IMG/VR virus record: IMGVR_UViG_3300043418_000072
Coordinates: 124,001-188,000 of that record
Reading direction: 5' to 3' (one strand)
Length of the DNA: 64,000 nucleotides
Source: a virus
The notes under the pieces: model-generated
Seen by the model: the letters and a program-made list of their open reading frames with translations, nothing else
Databases searched by the model: none
What the model was told of the DNA's origin: nothing
Position numbers and translations under genes: made by a program
In this document: in pieces, positions 40,148 to 48,003 of the stretch
Position numbering within the stretch: position 1 is the first letter of the stretch
Layout: every line of letters starts with the position of its first letter

Positions 40148-40444
40148 CTACACAAATGCGATGCCCGATGACATAACGGCATAAACATCACAGGCGTTAT
40201 CAGTAAAAATGCCTCTTACTAGGTAACTTTCTTTTTCTGTTCCTACCATCAGTTTTGGCTCAAATGTATCACGATCCAATACCGTGCATTCAACATTTTC
40301 CGCAATAACTCTGTAATAGTTAGATGCTTTAGTAACTACCTGTTCTGTTACGGGTTTGCCATAATTATCAAAGGTAATTTCTTCGTAATGGTTGTAGATA
40401 TCATCTAATACACCCTGTGGGATTTCTTCACGATTTATAATCAT
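40148..40444 (-). CDS. hypothetical protein
   Basis: 98 aa, MIINREEIPQGVLDDIYNHY; beta-rich second half (CTVLDRDTFEPKLMVGTEKE, SYLVRGIFTDNACDVYAVM). Ends in TAG, ten bases before TAA and just before the out-of-frame FGVEE tail, which suggests a frameshift that removed its original tail. Confidence 0.66.
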   Translation of the reverse strand: MIINREEIPQGVLDDIYNHYEEITFDNYGKPVTEQVVTKASNYYRVIAENVECTVLDRDTFEPKLMVGTEKESYLVRGIFTDNACDVYAVMSSGIAFV

Positions 40445-40695
40445 TATTCAACTCCAAAATGTTCTTTTATATCGTTCGCACACAACATCGCACCATCAGT
40501 CACTGAACCTAAAATTCCCTTATAAGCACGGTCGTAGCACAACTTAGCACATTCCCGAACAATCAACTCGGCGAACTTTTCTAATCCGGGATTATCTGGA
40601 TCTTCTTGCCACATAGGCAATTCTTTACCCAAAGAATTCCATAATCTTTGTTTCAATCCTGCCTGTTCAGCAAGTTGTTTAATTCGTTCGTTCAT
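40444..40695 (-). CDS. MNERI/FGVEE family protein
   Basis: 83 aa, MNERIKQLAEQAGLKQRLWN; core KFAELIVRECAKLCYDRAY, end IKEHFGVE with TAATG overlap in place of ATGA. Confidence 0.75.
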   Translation of the reverse strand: MNERIKQLAEQAGLKQRLWNSLGKELPMWQEDPDNPGLEKFAELIVRECAKLCYDRAYKGILGSVTDGAMLCANDIKEHFGVE

Positions 40696-40952
40696 TCTTC
40701 AACTCCGAAATGTTCTTTAATCCTGTCTTTGATAACTTCAGAAACATTGCCATTGATACCATCTTCACGAGTATACCAAACCTGCTCCAAACATTCTTTC
40801 ACCAGCAGTCGGGCGAATTGTTCCACATCCATGTCGCCACCGTGAACAAACTTGTGTCCTGTGTAGACACTATCACCGTTAGCTTGTTCAACATAGCCAC
40901 CCTGCCAGATACCACCTGATTGGATGGCAAGTTCGTTTATACGCTTGTTCAT
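40692..40952 (-). CDS. MNERI/FGVEE family protein
   Basis: 86 aa, MNKRINELAIQSGGIWQGGY; core EQFARLLVKECLEQVWY, end RIKEHFGVEE. Confidence 0.75.
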   Translation of the reverse strand: MNKRINELAIQSGGIWQGGYVEQANGDSVYTGHKFVHGGDMDVEQFARLLVKECLEQVWYTREDGINGNVSEVIKDRIKEHFGVEE

Positions 40953-41191
40953 ACGTGCTTTACATAAGTTAGGTCGGGATCAATGGTCCAATGCGGAACT
41001 GCATCTTCTCTTCGCAGTCTGCCTTCGGTGTGCATTTTGATAACTAGATACACTTTGCGGTCAGCGTTCCACGTATCATAATCAACAATGGTTCCAAGTT
41101 GGGCATCAGTGCCCTGTTTAACAACCACATTGTCATTGAGTTTGTACTGCGCCATTACCAGGCGATTGCGGTGGAAAATTTCAGGCGTCAT
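40949..41191 (-). CDS. small SH3-like hypothetical protein
   Basis: 80 aa; MAQYKLNDNVVVKQGTDAQL and GTIVDYDTWNADRKVYLVIK form an SH3/KOW-like strand pattern. Start could also be ATG 41155, but ATG 41191 overlaps the upstream stop (ATGA). Confidence 0.64.
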   Translation of the reverse strand: MTPEIFHRNRLVMAQYKLNDNVVVKQGTDAQLGTIVDYDTWNADRKVYLVIKMHTEGRLRREDAVPHWTIDPDLTYVKHV

Positions 41192-41286
41192 TTAGTAATC
41201 TCAAAAGTTTTTGCAGCATACTCGTAACGAGCAGCACATTGACGCCACGCATCAGCAAACAACCAATCGGCAAGAGTTTGAATCAT
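41188..41286 (-). CDS. tiny hypothetical protein, 32 aa
   Basis: ATG 41286, TGA 41188. MIQTLADWLFADAWRQCAAR then YEYAAKTFEITK. ATGA overlap at both ends is the main evidence. Confidence 0.5.
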   Translation of the reverse strand: MIQTLADWLFADAWRQCAARYEYAAKTFEITK

Positions 41287-41459
41287 TTGTATTCCTTGGC
41301 TAGTGCGTCGAATGTTTCTTGCTTACGGTCATTGAGATAACACTGTGCTATAAACAACATCTGATAAGCGTGGTCTTCACTACTAGGTAGAACAAAACTG
41401 CGGCCTTCGTACAGTTCTTGTAGCTTTAACTCAAGCTCGTAATCAGTATACGGTATCAC
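41283..41459 (-). CDS. small hypothetical protein, 58 aa
   Basis: GTG 41459 overlapping the ligase TGA (GTGA), TGA 41283. Begins MIPYTDYELELKLQELYEGR, helical and acidic. Function unknown. Confidence 0.6.
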   Translation of the reverse strand: MIPYTDYELELKLQELYEGRSFVLPSSEDHAYQMLFIAQCYLNDRKQETFDALAKEYK

Positions 41460-42772
41460 AGTTTCTCACCTTTAGCAAAGCCGCGCCATGTTTTAAAACG
41501 TGGGAATCGCAAGCTGTAGACATCAGTACTGTCTTGATTCAGCGTGGCAGCATCTGCACGAACTTCGCCTACATCGCCTACGACAGATTCTGGCGTATTA
41601 CGAGCAGTCCAAATGTCTGCACGATCCTTATCACTCCAGCCGCCGCCAACACTTACGCGGATGAACTTTCCGTCGTCTGTGCCTTCAAACAACACTGCAC
41701 CCATCTTGCCCACGTTCTTGCCAGTACCTTCTTCGATGGCAACCGCAGTCAATGACACTTCAATGAAAGGCTTGATTTTGAGCCAGCTCACTGTGCGCTT
41801 GCACTCGTAAACTGCATTGGGTTCTTTAAGCATAATGCCTTCGTAACCTGCTGCAATAGCTTGTGCATTGATCTCTTTGAAACGTGCATAGCCTTCTGGG
41901 GTATCGAGATCCACATCTTCTTGACCCACAACAGTGACGTTGGGCATGTGATCTTCGCAAGGAGTAAACCAAGCCAACAGATCCACGCTGCGTTCTGCTT
42001 GTGTACGTGAACCCACGCCTGCTTGAAACTCGTCGAGTGGGATGATGTCAAACAAGTTAAGTACCGCATCATCTGCGTTGACGTTGGTCTTGCGCTTGGC
42101 CTGCTTCATCAAGTCTTGGAAGCTGGCGCTCATGATCTCGCCGTCTAGTACCATTGGCTCTCGAAAGAACTTGGCGTGCTTGGCAATTTGTTGTTTAACA
42201 ACTTCGAAGTTGACCAGCTCTTTGCCGTTACGGCTGTATTGATCAACTTGACCTGTTGGGTAAACAATGGTAAGCACACGCATACCGTCCAGCTTGACTT
42301 CGATTGTTTTGTGGCCTTTGATTTTGCTTTCGTGCTTGGCACCATCGTGTGCAAGCTGGCATTCAAACACTGGCACATGGTATTTGGGATCAGCAACTTT
42401 GTTAACAATGCTGTCGCTAGCACCGCAGCGCATGTCCTTGATCAAGATGCGACGATACCAGTTGTTCCACTCGTCTTCTGTTGCTTGCATACGCAAGAAG
42501 TTGATAGCAGTTTGAGCAGCGCCACCTGTGAGTTCACGTTCTGCAAGTTTGCGGGCAATGTCCCAAAATGCGTCAGAGCTGATACCAGGACCGTCGCCAG
42601 TTTTGACGTCAACTTTCTTAACACCAAATGTCACCATTGCATCGTATGCAGCACGAAAACCCCGAAACACTTCTGTGTTACTGGCTTTGCTCTCACGGGC
42701 AATAACTGCTTCCTTGAACAGGCGGCTGTTGTCACTTTCGAGTTCTGCGATTACGTCCCATGGCTTGATCAT
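41456..42772 (-). CDS. ATP-dependent DNA ligase
   Basis: 438 aa. The adenylated lysine is in motif I, TIEVKLDGMRVLTI; motif III-like FREPMVLDGEIMSASFQDL, motif IV-like YEGIMLKEPNAVYECKR and motif V VSWLKIKPF follow. An N-terminal helical DNA-binding region and a C-terminal OB domain fit a T4/T7-type ligase (T4 gp30 is 487 aa). Seals nicks during phage replication. Confidence 0.92.
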   Translation of the reverse strand: MIKPWDVIAELESDNSRLFKEAVIARESKASNTEVFRGFRAAYDAMVTFGVKKVDVKTGDGPGISSDAFWDIARKLAERELTGGAAQTAINFLRMQATEDEWNNWYRRILIKDMRCGASDSIVNKVADPKYHVPVFECQLAHDGAKHESKIKGHKTIEVKLDGMRVLTIVYPTGQVDQYSRNGKELVNFEVVKQQIAKHAKFFREPMVLDGEIMSASFQDLMKQAKRKTNVNADDAVLNLFDIIPLDEFQAGVGSRTQAERSVDLLAWFTPCEDHMPNVTVVGQEDVDLDTPEGYARFKEINAQAIAAGYEGIMLKEPNAVYECKRTVSWLKIKPFIEVSLTAVAIEEGTGKNVGKMGAVLFEGTDDGKFIRVSVGGGWSDKDRADIWTARNTPESVVGDVGEVRADAATLNQDSTDVYSLRFPRFKTWRGFAKGEKL

Positions 42773-42802
42773 TTGTGTTCCTTTGTTTCGTTCTATGTGT
42801 AT

Positions 42803-42831
42803 ATTATAGCACCAAAATCATTATGGTGCAA
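42803..42831 (-). promoter_or_regulatory. sigma70-type promoter
   Basis: Minus strand TTGCAC, 17-base spacer, TATAAT, upstream of the ligase gene. Confidence 0.84.
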
Positions 42832-42836
42832 CCATT

Positions 42837-43103
42837 TTACATGTTTTCTTCTGGGCAACCGGCCCACAAATCCTTGAGATATTCTTCGCGCTTTACTGCT
42901 GCTGCACGGAAAGCGTTGGCAGTTACTTGGCTAACATCAACTTCAATATACTGGTTGTGCCACATCTGCTCTGCAAAGTCTGCCAAATCGGCAGCAATTT
43001 TTTCATCAGTCCAAGCTGCTTTTTCACGTGCCTCGCTGGGCCAAGACGCATCTTCCATGATGTTCTTCAAAATGGTTTTTGGTTGATTCATTTTGCGTGT
43101 CAT
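42837..43103 (-). CDS. hypothetical protein
   Basis: 88 aa, MTRKMNQPKTILKNIMEDAS, with AGGA eight bases upstream; the open frame before it runs through the promoter. Helical; ends EYLKDLWAGCPEENM. Confidence 0.67.
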   Translation of the reverse strand: MTRKMNQPKTILKNIMEDASWPSEAREKAAWTDEKIAADLADFAEQMWHNQYIEVDVSQVTANAFRAAAVKREEYLKDLWAGCPEENM

Positions 43104-43133
43104 TTCGGGTCCTGTTTTGCTTGCTATGTGTAT

Positions 43134-43162
43134 ATTATACAAACAAAATCATTTATTGTCAA
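43134..43162 (-). promoter_or_regulatory. sigma70-type promoter
   Basis: Minus strand TTGACA, 17-base spacer, TATAAT. Confidence 0.88.
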
Positions 43163-43174
43163 GTTTTGGGCAAA

Positions 43175-43579
43175 TTAGTTTTTGTAGAGAACCGCAACTT
43201 TGGGGTAAGTACAACCTTCGCAACTTTGAAACAACACCCGGTCGTTGCCAATTTCATACTCTACATAGGTGTAGTGGCGATCCACATAGCTCTTACCAGA
43301 CTTTTCACGCGAACCTTCAGCAACGAATCCAACTAATGTACCAGTAACCTGTGTATTTTTGTAGTACTTTGTACTCTGGTCTGTCCACTCATAACTAACC
43401 ATGTAAGCAATTCCTACTGGAATCAACAAGATTAAAAGTACATTAAACAATTTGTATTCTTCTTCACCAGTGATATTAGAGTAAGCTGCCATCAAAAATA
43501 CAACTAACATGAATACACAAACGATAACGAAACCTTTGTGGTCAGTTACAATTGGTGCTAGTGGTTGCATTGTGTACAT
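43175..43579 (-). CDS. membrane protein
   Basis: 134 aa. Two hydrophobic helices (GFVIVCVFMLVVFLMAAYS and LFNVLLILLIPVGIAYMVS), then a soluble domain ending with a CxxC (QSCEGCTYPKV). Has its own promoter. Not recognised. Confidence 0.68.
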   Translation of the reverse strand: MYTMQPLAPIVTDHKGFVIVCVFMLVVFLMAAYSNITGEEEYKLFNVLLILLIPVGIAYMVSYEWTDQSTKYYKNTQVTGTLVGFVAEGSREKSGKSYVDRHYTYVEYEIGNDRVLFQSCEGCTYPKVAVLYKN

Positions 43580-43607
43580 GATAGTCCTGTTTGCTTGCTA
43601 TGTGTAT

Positions 43608-43636
43608 ATTATACAACCAAAACCATTATTGGACAA
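43608..43636 (-). promoter_or_regulatory. sigma70-type promoter
   Basis: Minus strand TTGTCC, 17-base spacer, TATAAT. Confidence 0.82.
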
Positions 43637-43659
43637 CCAAAATTAGTACTACAAAAGTA

Positions 43660-43989
43660 TTAGTTTTGTAATGCCGCCCACATGTGTTTCTTTTCTAGGC
43701 GCTCAATGAATAGTGTGCGCACACGGTCTTGATCATTTAGCCAGTCTTGTACTACTGCTGGATTGCCCCAACACATGTTAGGTGCCACATTAGACATCCA
43801 TTTAGCAATCGGGACTAGGTGATCCTTGTTAACCGAGTCACAACGGCATGCTGCCGCAGTAAAATTGTTTTCCAATACTGCCTTTAAAAACCCGCCTGGC
43901 ATGTATCCGCGGATAATATAATCCTCAAACGCATCTTGCGTGTGACTTGGTACATTGTAGTGTTCCCACTCTAGCCATCGTTTTGTCAT
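43660..43989 (-). CDS. hypothetical protein at the end of array II
   Basis: 109 aa, MTKRWLEWEHYNVPSHTQDA; cysteine pair ACRCDSV. Last gene of array II; does not carry the LRW tail. Confidence 0.65.
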   Translation of the reverse strand: MTKRWLEWEHYNVPSHTQDAFEDYIIRGYMPGGFLKAVLENNFTAAACRCDSVNKDHLVPIAKWMSNVAPNMCWGNPAVVQDWLNDQDRVRTLFIERLEKKHMWAALQN

Positions 43990-43990
43990 T

Positions 43991-44170
43991 CTAACTCCAT
44001 TTTAAAACAAACATCATTTCATCCTCGGGCGTGTCAAACTCAACCATAAAGTACAAGTAATCGTCTTTACGGTAGCTGTCATGAAAATGCCCATTGGGAA
44101 TATCACTGAGCCCGCTTTCAATCATGCGTTGCTGAATGTTGACCCAGTCAATCATACGGTACGTTAACAT
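43991..44170 (-). CDS. LRW-tail family protein, short form
   Basis: 59 aa, ATG 44170 and TAG 43991. Begins MLTYRMIDWVNIQQRMIESG and ends EFDTPEDEMMFVLKWS, a clear family tail. Confidence 0.7.
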   Translation of the reverse strand: MLTYRMIDWVNIQQRMIESGLSDIPNGHFHDSYRKDDYLYFMVEFDTPEDEMMFVLKWS

Positions 44171-44171
44171 G

Positions 44172-44462
44172 TCATGCCCACTTTAGTAAGAACCAAGCAT
44201 ACTTTTGCTCGTCGAGCACTGTGGTGATAACCCTCTGTCCACTATTGTGATAGCGATACTCAAACCCATGCACATGTTTACACCATTCCCCAAAACCAAA
44301 GTCTGTGACTGTATCTTTAATCTCAGGCCACTGGCTCCATGCGTTTTGAATTGCAGTTAGTGCTTGATCCTTTGGTGCCATTATTTCCTTACAGAGGTTT
44401 GTGCCGTAGACGCTGTTTAGTTGCATCTTGCGATGCAATTTTGCCCATTCTTCTTTAGTCAT
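44172..44462 (-). CDS. LRW-tail family protein
   Basis: 96 aa, MTKEEWAKLHRKMQLNSVYG; FGEWCKHVHGFEYRYHNSGQ core, end LDEQKYAWFLLKWA. The end resembles that of 28807-29052. Confidence 0.73.
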   Translation of the reverse strand: MTKEEWAKLHRKMQLNSVYGTNLCKEIMAPKDQALTAIQNAWSQWPEIKDTVTDFGFGEWCKHVHGFEYRYHNSGQRVITTVLDEQKYAWFLLKWA

Positions 44463-44665
44463 GCAAACCTCAATGCAAACATGGTAGCATATTTTTCATC
44501 AGAAAAATACCAGTCAGACCATTCACCTTCACCGGTTTCCCACACATAAAACCACTCACCTCCATACTCGCCAATATTTTTTTCGCACCACTTAACTCTA
44601 GCCTCAGTGCGTTCATGGTGCCATCCATAGAGTCTGACTTCGGTCATTGGTTCACTTAATGTCAT
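44459..44665 (-). CDS. LRW-tail family protein
   Basis: 68 aa, MTLSEPMTEVRLYGWHHERT; VKWCEKNIGEYGGEWFYVW core, end FSDEKYATMFALRFA. ATG 44665 overlaps the upstream TGA. Confidence 0.73.
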   Translation of the reverse strand: MTLSEPMTEVRLYGWHHERTEARVKWCEKNIGEYGGEWFYVWETGEGEWSDWYFSDEKYATMFALRFA

Positions 44666-44856
44666 AGCCACCTCAATGCAAACAGTGTAGCATCTTCTTC
44701 TTTATGAAACCAAAATGTTCGGATAGTGTCCCATGCCCGACGCTTGCCATTAGGTTCCGGTGGTCCAAAGTTATCCAAGCACCACTTCCACGCGACCTGT
44801 GTACCACTTTCCCCGTATACATCACGAAGTTTCTTGCTGATTTTAATTTCAATCAT
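44662..44856 (-). CDS. LRW-tail family protein
   Basis: 64 aa, MIEIKISKKLRDVYGESGTQ; WKWCLDNFGPPEPNGKRRAW core, end FHKEEDATLFALRWL. Very close in the core to 28571-28810 in the other array. Confidence 0.75.
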   Translation of the reverse strand: MIEIKISKKLRDVYGESGTQVAWKWCLDNFGPPEPNGKRRAWDTIRTFWFHKEEDATLFALRWL

Positions 44857-45098
44857 GACCACCTCAACATAAACCAAGAGTACAATTCTTCGTCTTCAAA
44901 CTCGATCCAGTGCAGAACACTACTTTCAAATAAGTTGCCCACCTCTTCCATGTAGTACACTGCACGGTACTCAACCAGTGCTGCATTAACATAAGCGTCG
45001 GTTACTGCCTGTGGTCCCACTTGTTCTTGCAGGTGTGCAACAAATTTGTTCCACACAGGGATAGGTGCATAGTCTTTAACAAGATCCAATCGTATCAT
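44853..45098 (-). CDS. LRW-tail family protein
   Basis: 81 aa, MIRLDLVKDYAPIPVWNKFV; HLQEQVGPQAVTDAYVN core, end EFEDEELYSWFMLRWS. TGATG overlap with the upstream gene. Confidence 0.73.
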   Translation of the reverse strand: MIRLDLVKDYAPIPVWNKFVAHLQEQVGPQAVTDAYVNAALVEYRAVYYMEEVGNLFESSVLHWIEFEDEELYSWFMLRWS

Positions 45099-45265
45099 CA
45101 AAACCTCAGCGCAAACTCTGTGGCTTTTAACGGGTCACGAAAACGAAAGTCCCAGCCACAGCCATCAGAACTGCACACCCAATCATTATAGTCGAGATTG
45201 GCATGGCACCATTCTGCCCCGCTGGTGTAATCATCAATTGTTACTATTGCCCATTTCGCCATCAT
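45098..45265 (-). CDS. LRW-tail family protein, short form
   Basis: 55 aa, MMAKWAIVTIDDYTSGAEWC; ends FRFRDPLKATEFALRF. The frame is open far upstream, but ATG 45265 overlaps the previous TGA and gives the family size. Confidence 0.7.
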   Translation of the reverse strand: MMAKWAIVTIDDYTSGAEWCHANLDYNDWVCSSDGCGWDFRFRDPLKATEFALRF

Positions 45266-45543
45266 AAGTGCCTTAATGTAAACATAATTAGATTTTCTTC
45301 TTCGAAGAAGTCTGCATAACGCTTGCTGTATTCTGTATAAATGCGGCCACCACATGACCAAACATAATGATCAAACGCTTGACCAGCACCATAACGTAAG
45401 TTAAGTCGATCAAAGTGGTCAATCCAATGTCCCGAGGTCTTATACCCATTGTTTGCAGCCCACTTCTGGAAGATAGTGTTTAGCTGGTCGGATTCAATAC
45501 GTGCCTTTTTCATAAGGGAGTCTCTTGTATATTGCTTTTTCAT
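45262..45543 (-). CDS. LRW-tail family protein
   Basis: 93 aa, MKKQYTRDSLMKKARIESDQ; ends FFEEENLIMFTLRHL, with H in place of W. ATGA overlaps at both ends. Confidence 0.71.
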   Translation of the reverse strand: MKKQYTRDSLMKKARIESDQLNTIFQKWAANNGYKTSGHWIDHFDRLNLRYGAGQAFDHYVWSCGGRIYTEYSKRYADFFEEENLIMFTLRHL

Positions 45544-45740
45544 TTATGGATCAATGCAAACATTATAGCATCTTTTTCATTTTCGAAGTAAACGCCATGT
45601 CCTCCCATGCTAAAATGTCCGATTCCATCAAACTCTTCGCACCAAAGCAATGCCTCTATCCAACCAATGGTTTTTTGGTTTTCAGATAATGGAATGTATG
45701 TGTAGTCGCAATCCATTAGCATAGTTAGCTCTTGCTTCAT
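45540..45740 (-). CDS. LRW-tail family protein, altered tail
   Basis: 66 aa, MKQELTMLMDCDYTYIPLSE; ALLWCEEFDGIGHFSMGGH core, end FENEKDAIMFALIHK. Confidence 0.7.
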   Translation of the reverse strand: MKQELTMLMDCDYTYIPLSENQKTIGWIEALLWCEEFDGIGHFSMGGHGVYFENEKDAIMFALIHK

Positions 45741-45967
45741 GACCACCTCAACATAAACATTGTCATGTGTTGTTCGTCAGGAAACGATACCCACAACTCG
45801 GGTTTGCGACCAACTGGTCCAACCTTAACAACATTGTAGTCTTGCTTGAGCCAATCCCAAATAGTTATGTGATGCCCGTCGTTGTTGTGTATGTCACGAC
45901 CAATGTTGTCCCAGTAGTAATTGGCAATCTTCTGAAAGTATGGGCGAATGTCTTTGCGTAGTTTCAT
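45737..45967 (-). CDS. LRW-tail family protein
   Basis: 76 aa, MKLRKDIRPYFQKIANYYWD; IWDWLKQDYNVVKVGPVGRK core, end FPDEQHMTMFMLRWS. Clear close paralogue of 46433-46645 (shared PYF-K-VAN-YWD start). Confidence 0.75.
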   Translation of the reverse strand: MKLRKDIRPYFQKIANYYWDNIGRDIHNNDGHHITIWDWLKQDYNVVKVGPVGRKPELWVSFPDEQHMTMFMLRWS

Positions 45968-46215
45968 GACCACCTCAACACAAACATGGTATAGTCGTGC
46001 TCGTCTTTGAAGGTCACTACAAATCTATACCCACTGTCTTTACCTTCAATACAAGCACCGACTTGAGCAATTTCTTCTTCAAGGATATGGTCCACCAATG
46101 CCGGAGGTGCGGACTTTTTAGTAATACGGCGTGCCCATACATCTGCATACCAACGCTCGAAGTAATTCCTGGGTTGTTTACAGTTGATGTTTTGGTAATA
46201 CTCTTTTACAATCAT
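45964..46215 (-). CDS. LRW-tail family protein
   Basis: 83 aa, MIVKEYYQNINCKQPRNYFE; ends VTFKDEHDYTMFVLRWS. Confidence 0.74.
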   Translation of the reverse strand: MIVKEYYQNINCKQPRNYFERWYADVWARRITKKSAPPALVDHILEEEIAQVGACIEGKDSGYRFVVTFKDEHDYTMFVLRWS

Positions 46216-46436
46216 GACCACCTCAACACAAAGTAAGTTAAATCTTGTTCAGTGCTAAACACAATGCACTTGGTTTCGTTATTCCAGTGTGCATTGTAGT
46301 CTCTGAGAAACTCTTCTCCCGAGAGGGGAGCACGGCGGGTCTTCATCATCTCAGGTTCTATCACTGCTCTATAGAAGTTTTTGTATGCCATTGGGCTTTG
46401 GTCGTAATCGTCGGATATGTAAAGAGTTGTACTCAT
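46212..46436 (-). CDS. LRW-tail family protein
   Basis: 74 aa, MSTTLYISDDYDQSPMAYKN; ends IVFSTEQDLTYFVLRWS. ATG 46436 overlaps the upstream TGA; the longer frame is an artefact of the GGTGGTC tail. Confidence 0.74.
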   Translation of the reverse strand: MSTTLYISDDYDQSPMAYKNFYRAVIEPEMMKTRRAPLSGEEFLRDYNAHWNNETKCIVFSTEQDLTYFVLRWS

Positions 46437-46645
46437 GACCACCTCAGTATAAACCAATTGAGTGTTTTCTCATCGGGAAATGACACCACTATCTGCTGGC
46501 TGGCTGCACTGCCAAAAGTGTGGCTAATACCGTACTCACGGCCAAGCCAATCCCAGACACTAATATTAGACTTGTATAGATCATCCCAATAGTGGTTAGC
46601 AACCTTCTTGAAGTAGGGATAGATGTCTGCATAGATTTTAGTCAT
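46433..46645 (-). CDS. LRW-tail family protein
   Basis: 70 aa, MTKIYADIYPYFKKVANHYW; VWDWLGREYGISHTFGSAAS core, end FPDEKTLNWFILRWS. Confidence 0.75.
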   Translation of the reverse strand: MTKIYADIYPYFKKVANHYWDDLYKSNISVWDWLGREYGISHTFGSAASQQIVVSFPDEKTLNWFILRWS

Positions 46646-46926
46646 GCCCACCTCAACAAGAATACTGCACGATCACGCTCGTACTTGAAGAAGATTGTTT
46701 CAAATCTCCAGATCCAGTCACGCCCAAAATGTTCTTCACACCACAGCATAACTTCTTCAAACGGTGCGGCACCATTAAACTGCCAGCAGGAGAAACAGTG
46801 ACACACAATATTAACGGCATCTGCGTCATTGGTGTACAGGCAAGGAGTCTCTGCAACAAACTCACGCAGGCGCAGGCGAAGAGTGCCGTAGATTGAATCA
46901 ATTTGCAGTGTGTCTTTTACTATCAT
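46642..46926 (-). CDS. LRW-tail family protein
   Basis: 94 aa, MIVKDTLQIDSIYGTLRLRL; VMLWCEEHFGRDWIWRFETI core, end FKYERDRAVFLLRWA. Confidence 0.74.
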   Translation of the reverse strand: MIVKDTLQIDSIYGTLRLRLREFVAETPCLYTNDADAVNIVCHCFSCWQFNGAAPFEEVMLWCEEHFGRDWIWRFETIFFKYERDRAVFLLRWA

Positions 46927-47144
46927 GAAAATCTCAACATAAACAACAAATAGTCGTGCTCATTCTCAAAGTAGAACTTGGTAGTCTCTGGATCTTTATC
47001 AATGGCGTTCCATTCGGATAGTGCCTGCGTGATAGAGTCGGCCTCATTGAAATCGTACCCTTGTGTTTCGGCATAGTCGCGAAAGTTTTCCCACCAATGC
47101 TTGCGTCCAGTGCCAGTTTCAGAGTCGATGTCTAGCTCAATCAT
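46923..47144 (-). CDS. LRW-tail family protein
   Basis: 73 aa, MIELDIDSETGTGRKHWWEN; ends FYFENEHDYLLFMLRFS. Confidence 0.73.
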   Translation of the reverse strand: MIELDIDSETGTGRKHWWENFRDYAETQGYDFNEADSITQALSEWNAIDKDPETTKFYFENEHDYLLFMLRFS

Positions 47145-47371
47145 GACATTCTCAGTAAAAACATTACATAATCTCGTTCGTTGTTGAACACTAGAAAATT
47201 CTCTCTAGTACGCCAACTCCACTCACGCTCGGCATTAAACTCTTGTTTGACAAAGTCGAAAAACTGCATTTGAATTTTTCCAGTAGCAGTCATGTGCTTT
47301 ACAATTTTAACATTGTAATCATTTTCTGTCACAGCCACTCGATATTGCTTACGCCAGAACCGCCAGTTCAT
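47141..47371 (-). CDS. LRW-tail family protein
   Basis: 76 aa, MNWRFWRKQYRVAVTENDYN; ends LVFNNERDYVMFLLRMS. Confidence 0.73.
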   Translation of the reverse strand: MNWRFWRKQYRVAVTENDYNVKIVKHMTATGKIQMQFFDFVKQEFNAEREWSWRTRENFLVFNNERDYVMFLLRMS

Positions 47372-47577
47372 GAGTACTTGATCCTAAAAAATATGTATAA
47401 CTGCTCGTCGTGAAACTTGACATTATAAGTGTACTTGGCTTTGCTTTTGGCAACAGTTGCCTTCCACTTAGTTAGTTCTGTACGAATGTGTTCTTGCCCA
47501 CCAGCTGCATCAACAAAGTTGCAGAAGTAGGCATCACCGTTGCGGCCACCATAGTAATGATACTGACGTTTAATCAT
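47368..47577 (-). CDS. LRW-tail family protein, divergent
   Basis: 69 aa, MIKRQYHYYGGRNGDAYFCN; ends VKFHDEQLYIFFRIKYS. First LRW gene of array II, following the SWIM gene. Confidence 0.7.
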   Translation of the reverse strand: MIKRQYHYYGGRNGDAYFCNFVDAAGGQEHIRTELTKWKATVAKSKAKYTYNVKFHDEQLYIFFRIKYS

Positions 47578-47930
47578 GCGCCTTTGATCTCCGTGACGTG
47601 CTTGCAGCTACCGCGGAATTTGAATCCACTGCATGTGCATGAATACATCAAGCCATCTTTACGAACAATGTACTCATCGCCCTTGCTGCCCTTAACAATC
47701 CACTGTGGGACCGTTGGTGCAACTTCTGCAGGGATCACATAGTTAAAGGTGTTGGTAACTGGCTTGAAGCTGCGACCGCGAGTGTCGATACGAATTGGGC
47801 GTTTGAATTCTTTTGCAGTGCTGTTACCCGGGGCAACATAGGCAAACATACGAGTCTTGTCATCTGACAGCAAGTAGATGCCGTTTGAAATCTTGTCTTT
47901 GTAGTCAGTAGTTTCTTGAAAGAATTTCAT
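47574..47930 (-). CDS. SWIM zinc-finger protein
   Basis: 118 aa, MKFFQETTDYKDKISNGIYL. The C-terminus YSCTCSGFKFRGSCKHVTEI is a SWIM motif (CxCx(n)CxH), which binds zinc and nucleic acid or protein. AAAAGGG upstream supports ATG 47930. First gene of the array II transcript, so it may regulate or act with the LRW proteins. Confidence 0.78.
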   Translation of the reverse strand: MKFFQETTDYKDKISNGIYLLSDDKTRMFAYVAPGNSTAKEFKRPIRIDTRGRSFKPVTNTFNYVIPAEVAPTVPQWIVKGSKGDEYIVRKDGLMYSCTCSGFKFRGSCKHVTEIKGA

Positions 47931-47958
47931 GGTTGACCCTTTTGTTTGCGATATATGT

Positions 47959-47987
47959 ATTATACATGAACGCTCATTATGGGTCAA
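47959..47987 (-). promoter_or_regulatory. sigma70-type promoter of array II
   Basis: Minus strand TTGACC, 17-base spacer, TATAAT; start of the SWIM/array II transcript. Confidence 0.87.
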
Positions 47988-48003
47988 CCAAAAAAAGTAG
48001 TAC

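Noticed and set aside
42176-42877. 233-codon plus-strand frame opposite the DNA ligase gene
   Set aside because: Complete overlap with a clear ligase; cysteine- and phenylalanine-rich product without family features.
42837-43142. MYNIHI... N-terminal extensions at 43142 and 58280
   Set aside because: They translate the conserved -10 region of the promoter cassette, so they cannot be in the mRNA.
28571-46457. Upstream starts such as MVM... for many LRW genes
   Set aside because: These are GTG or TTG codons within the preceding gene's LRW tail (GTG GTC ATG); the ATG overlapping the stop is better placed after GAGGTGG.
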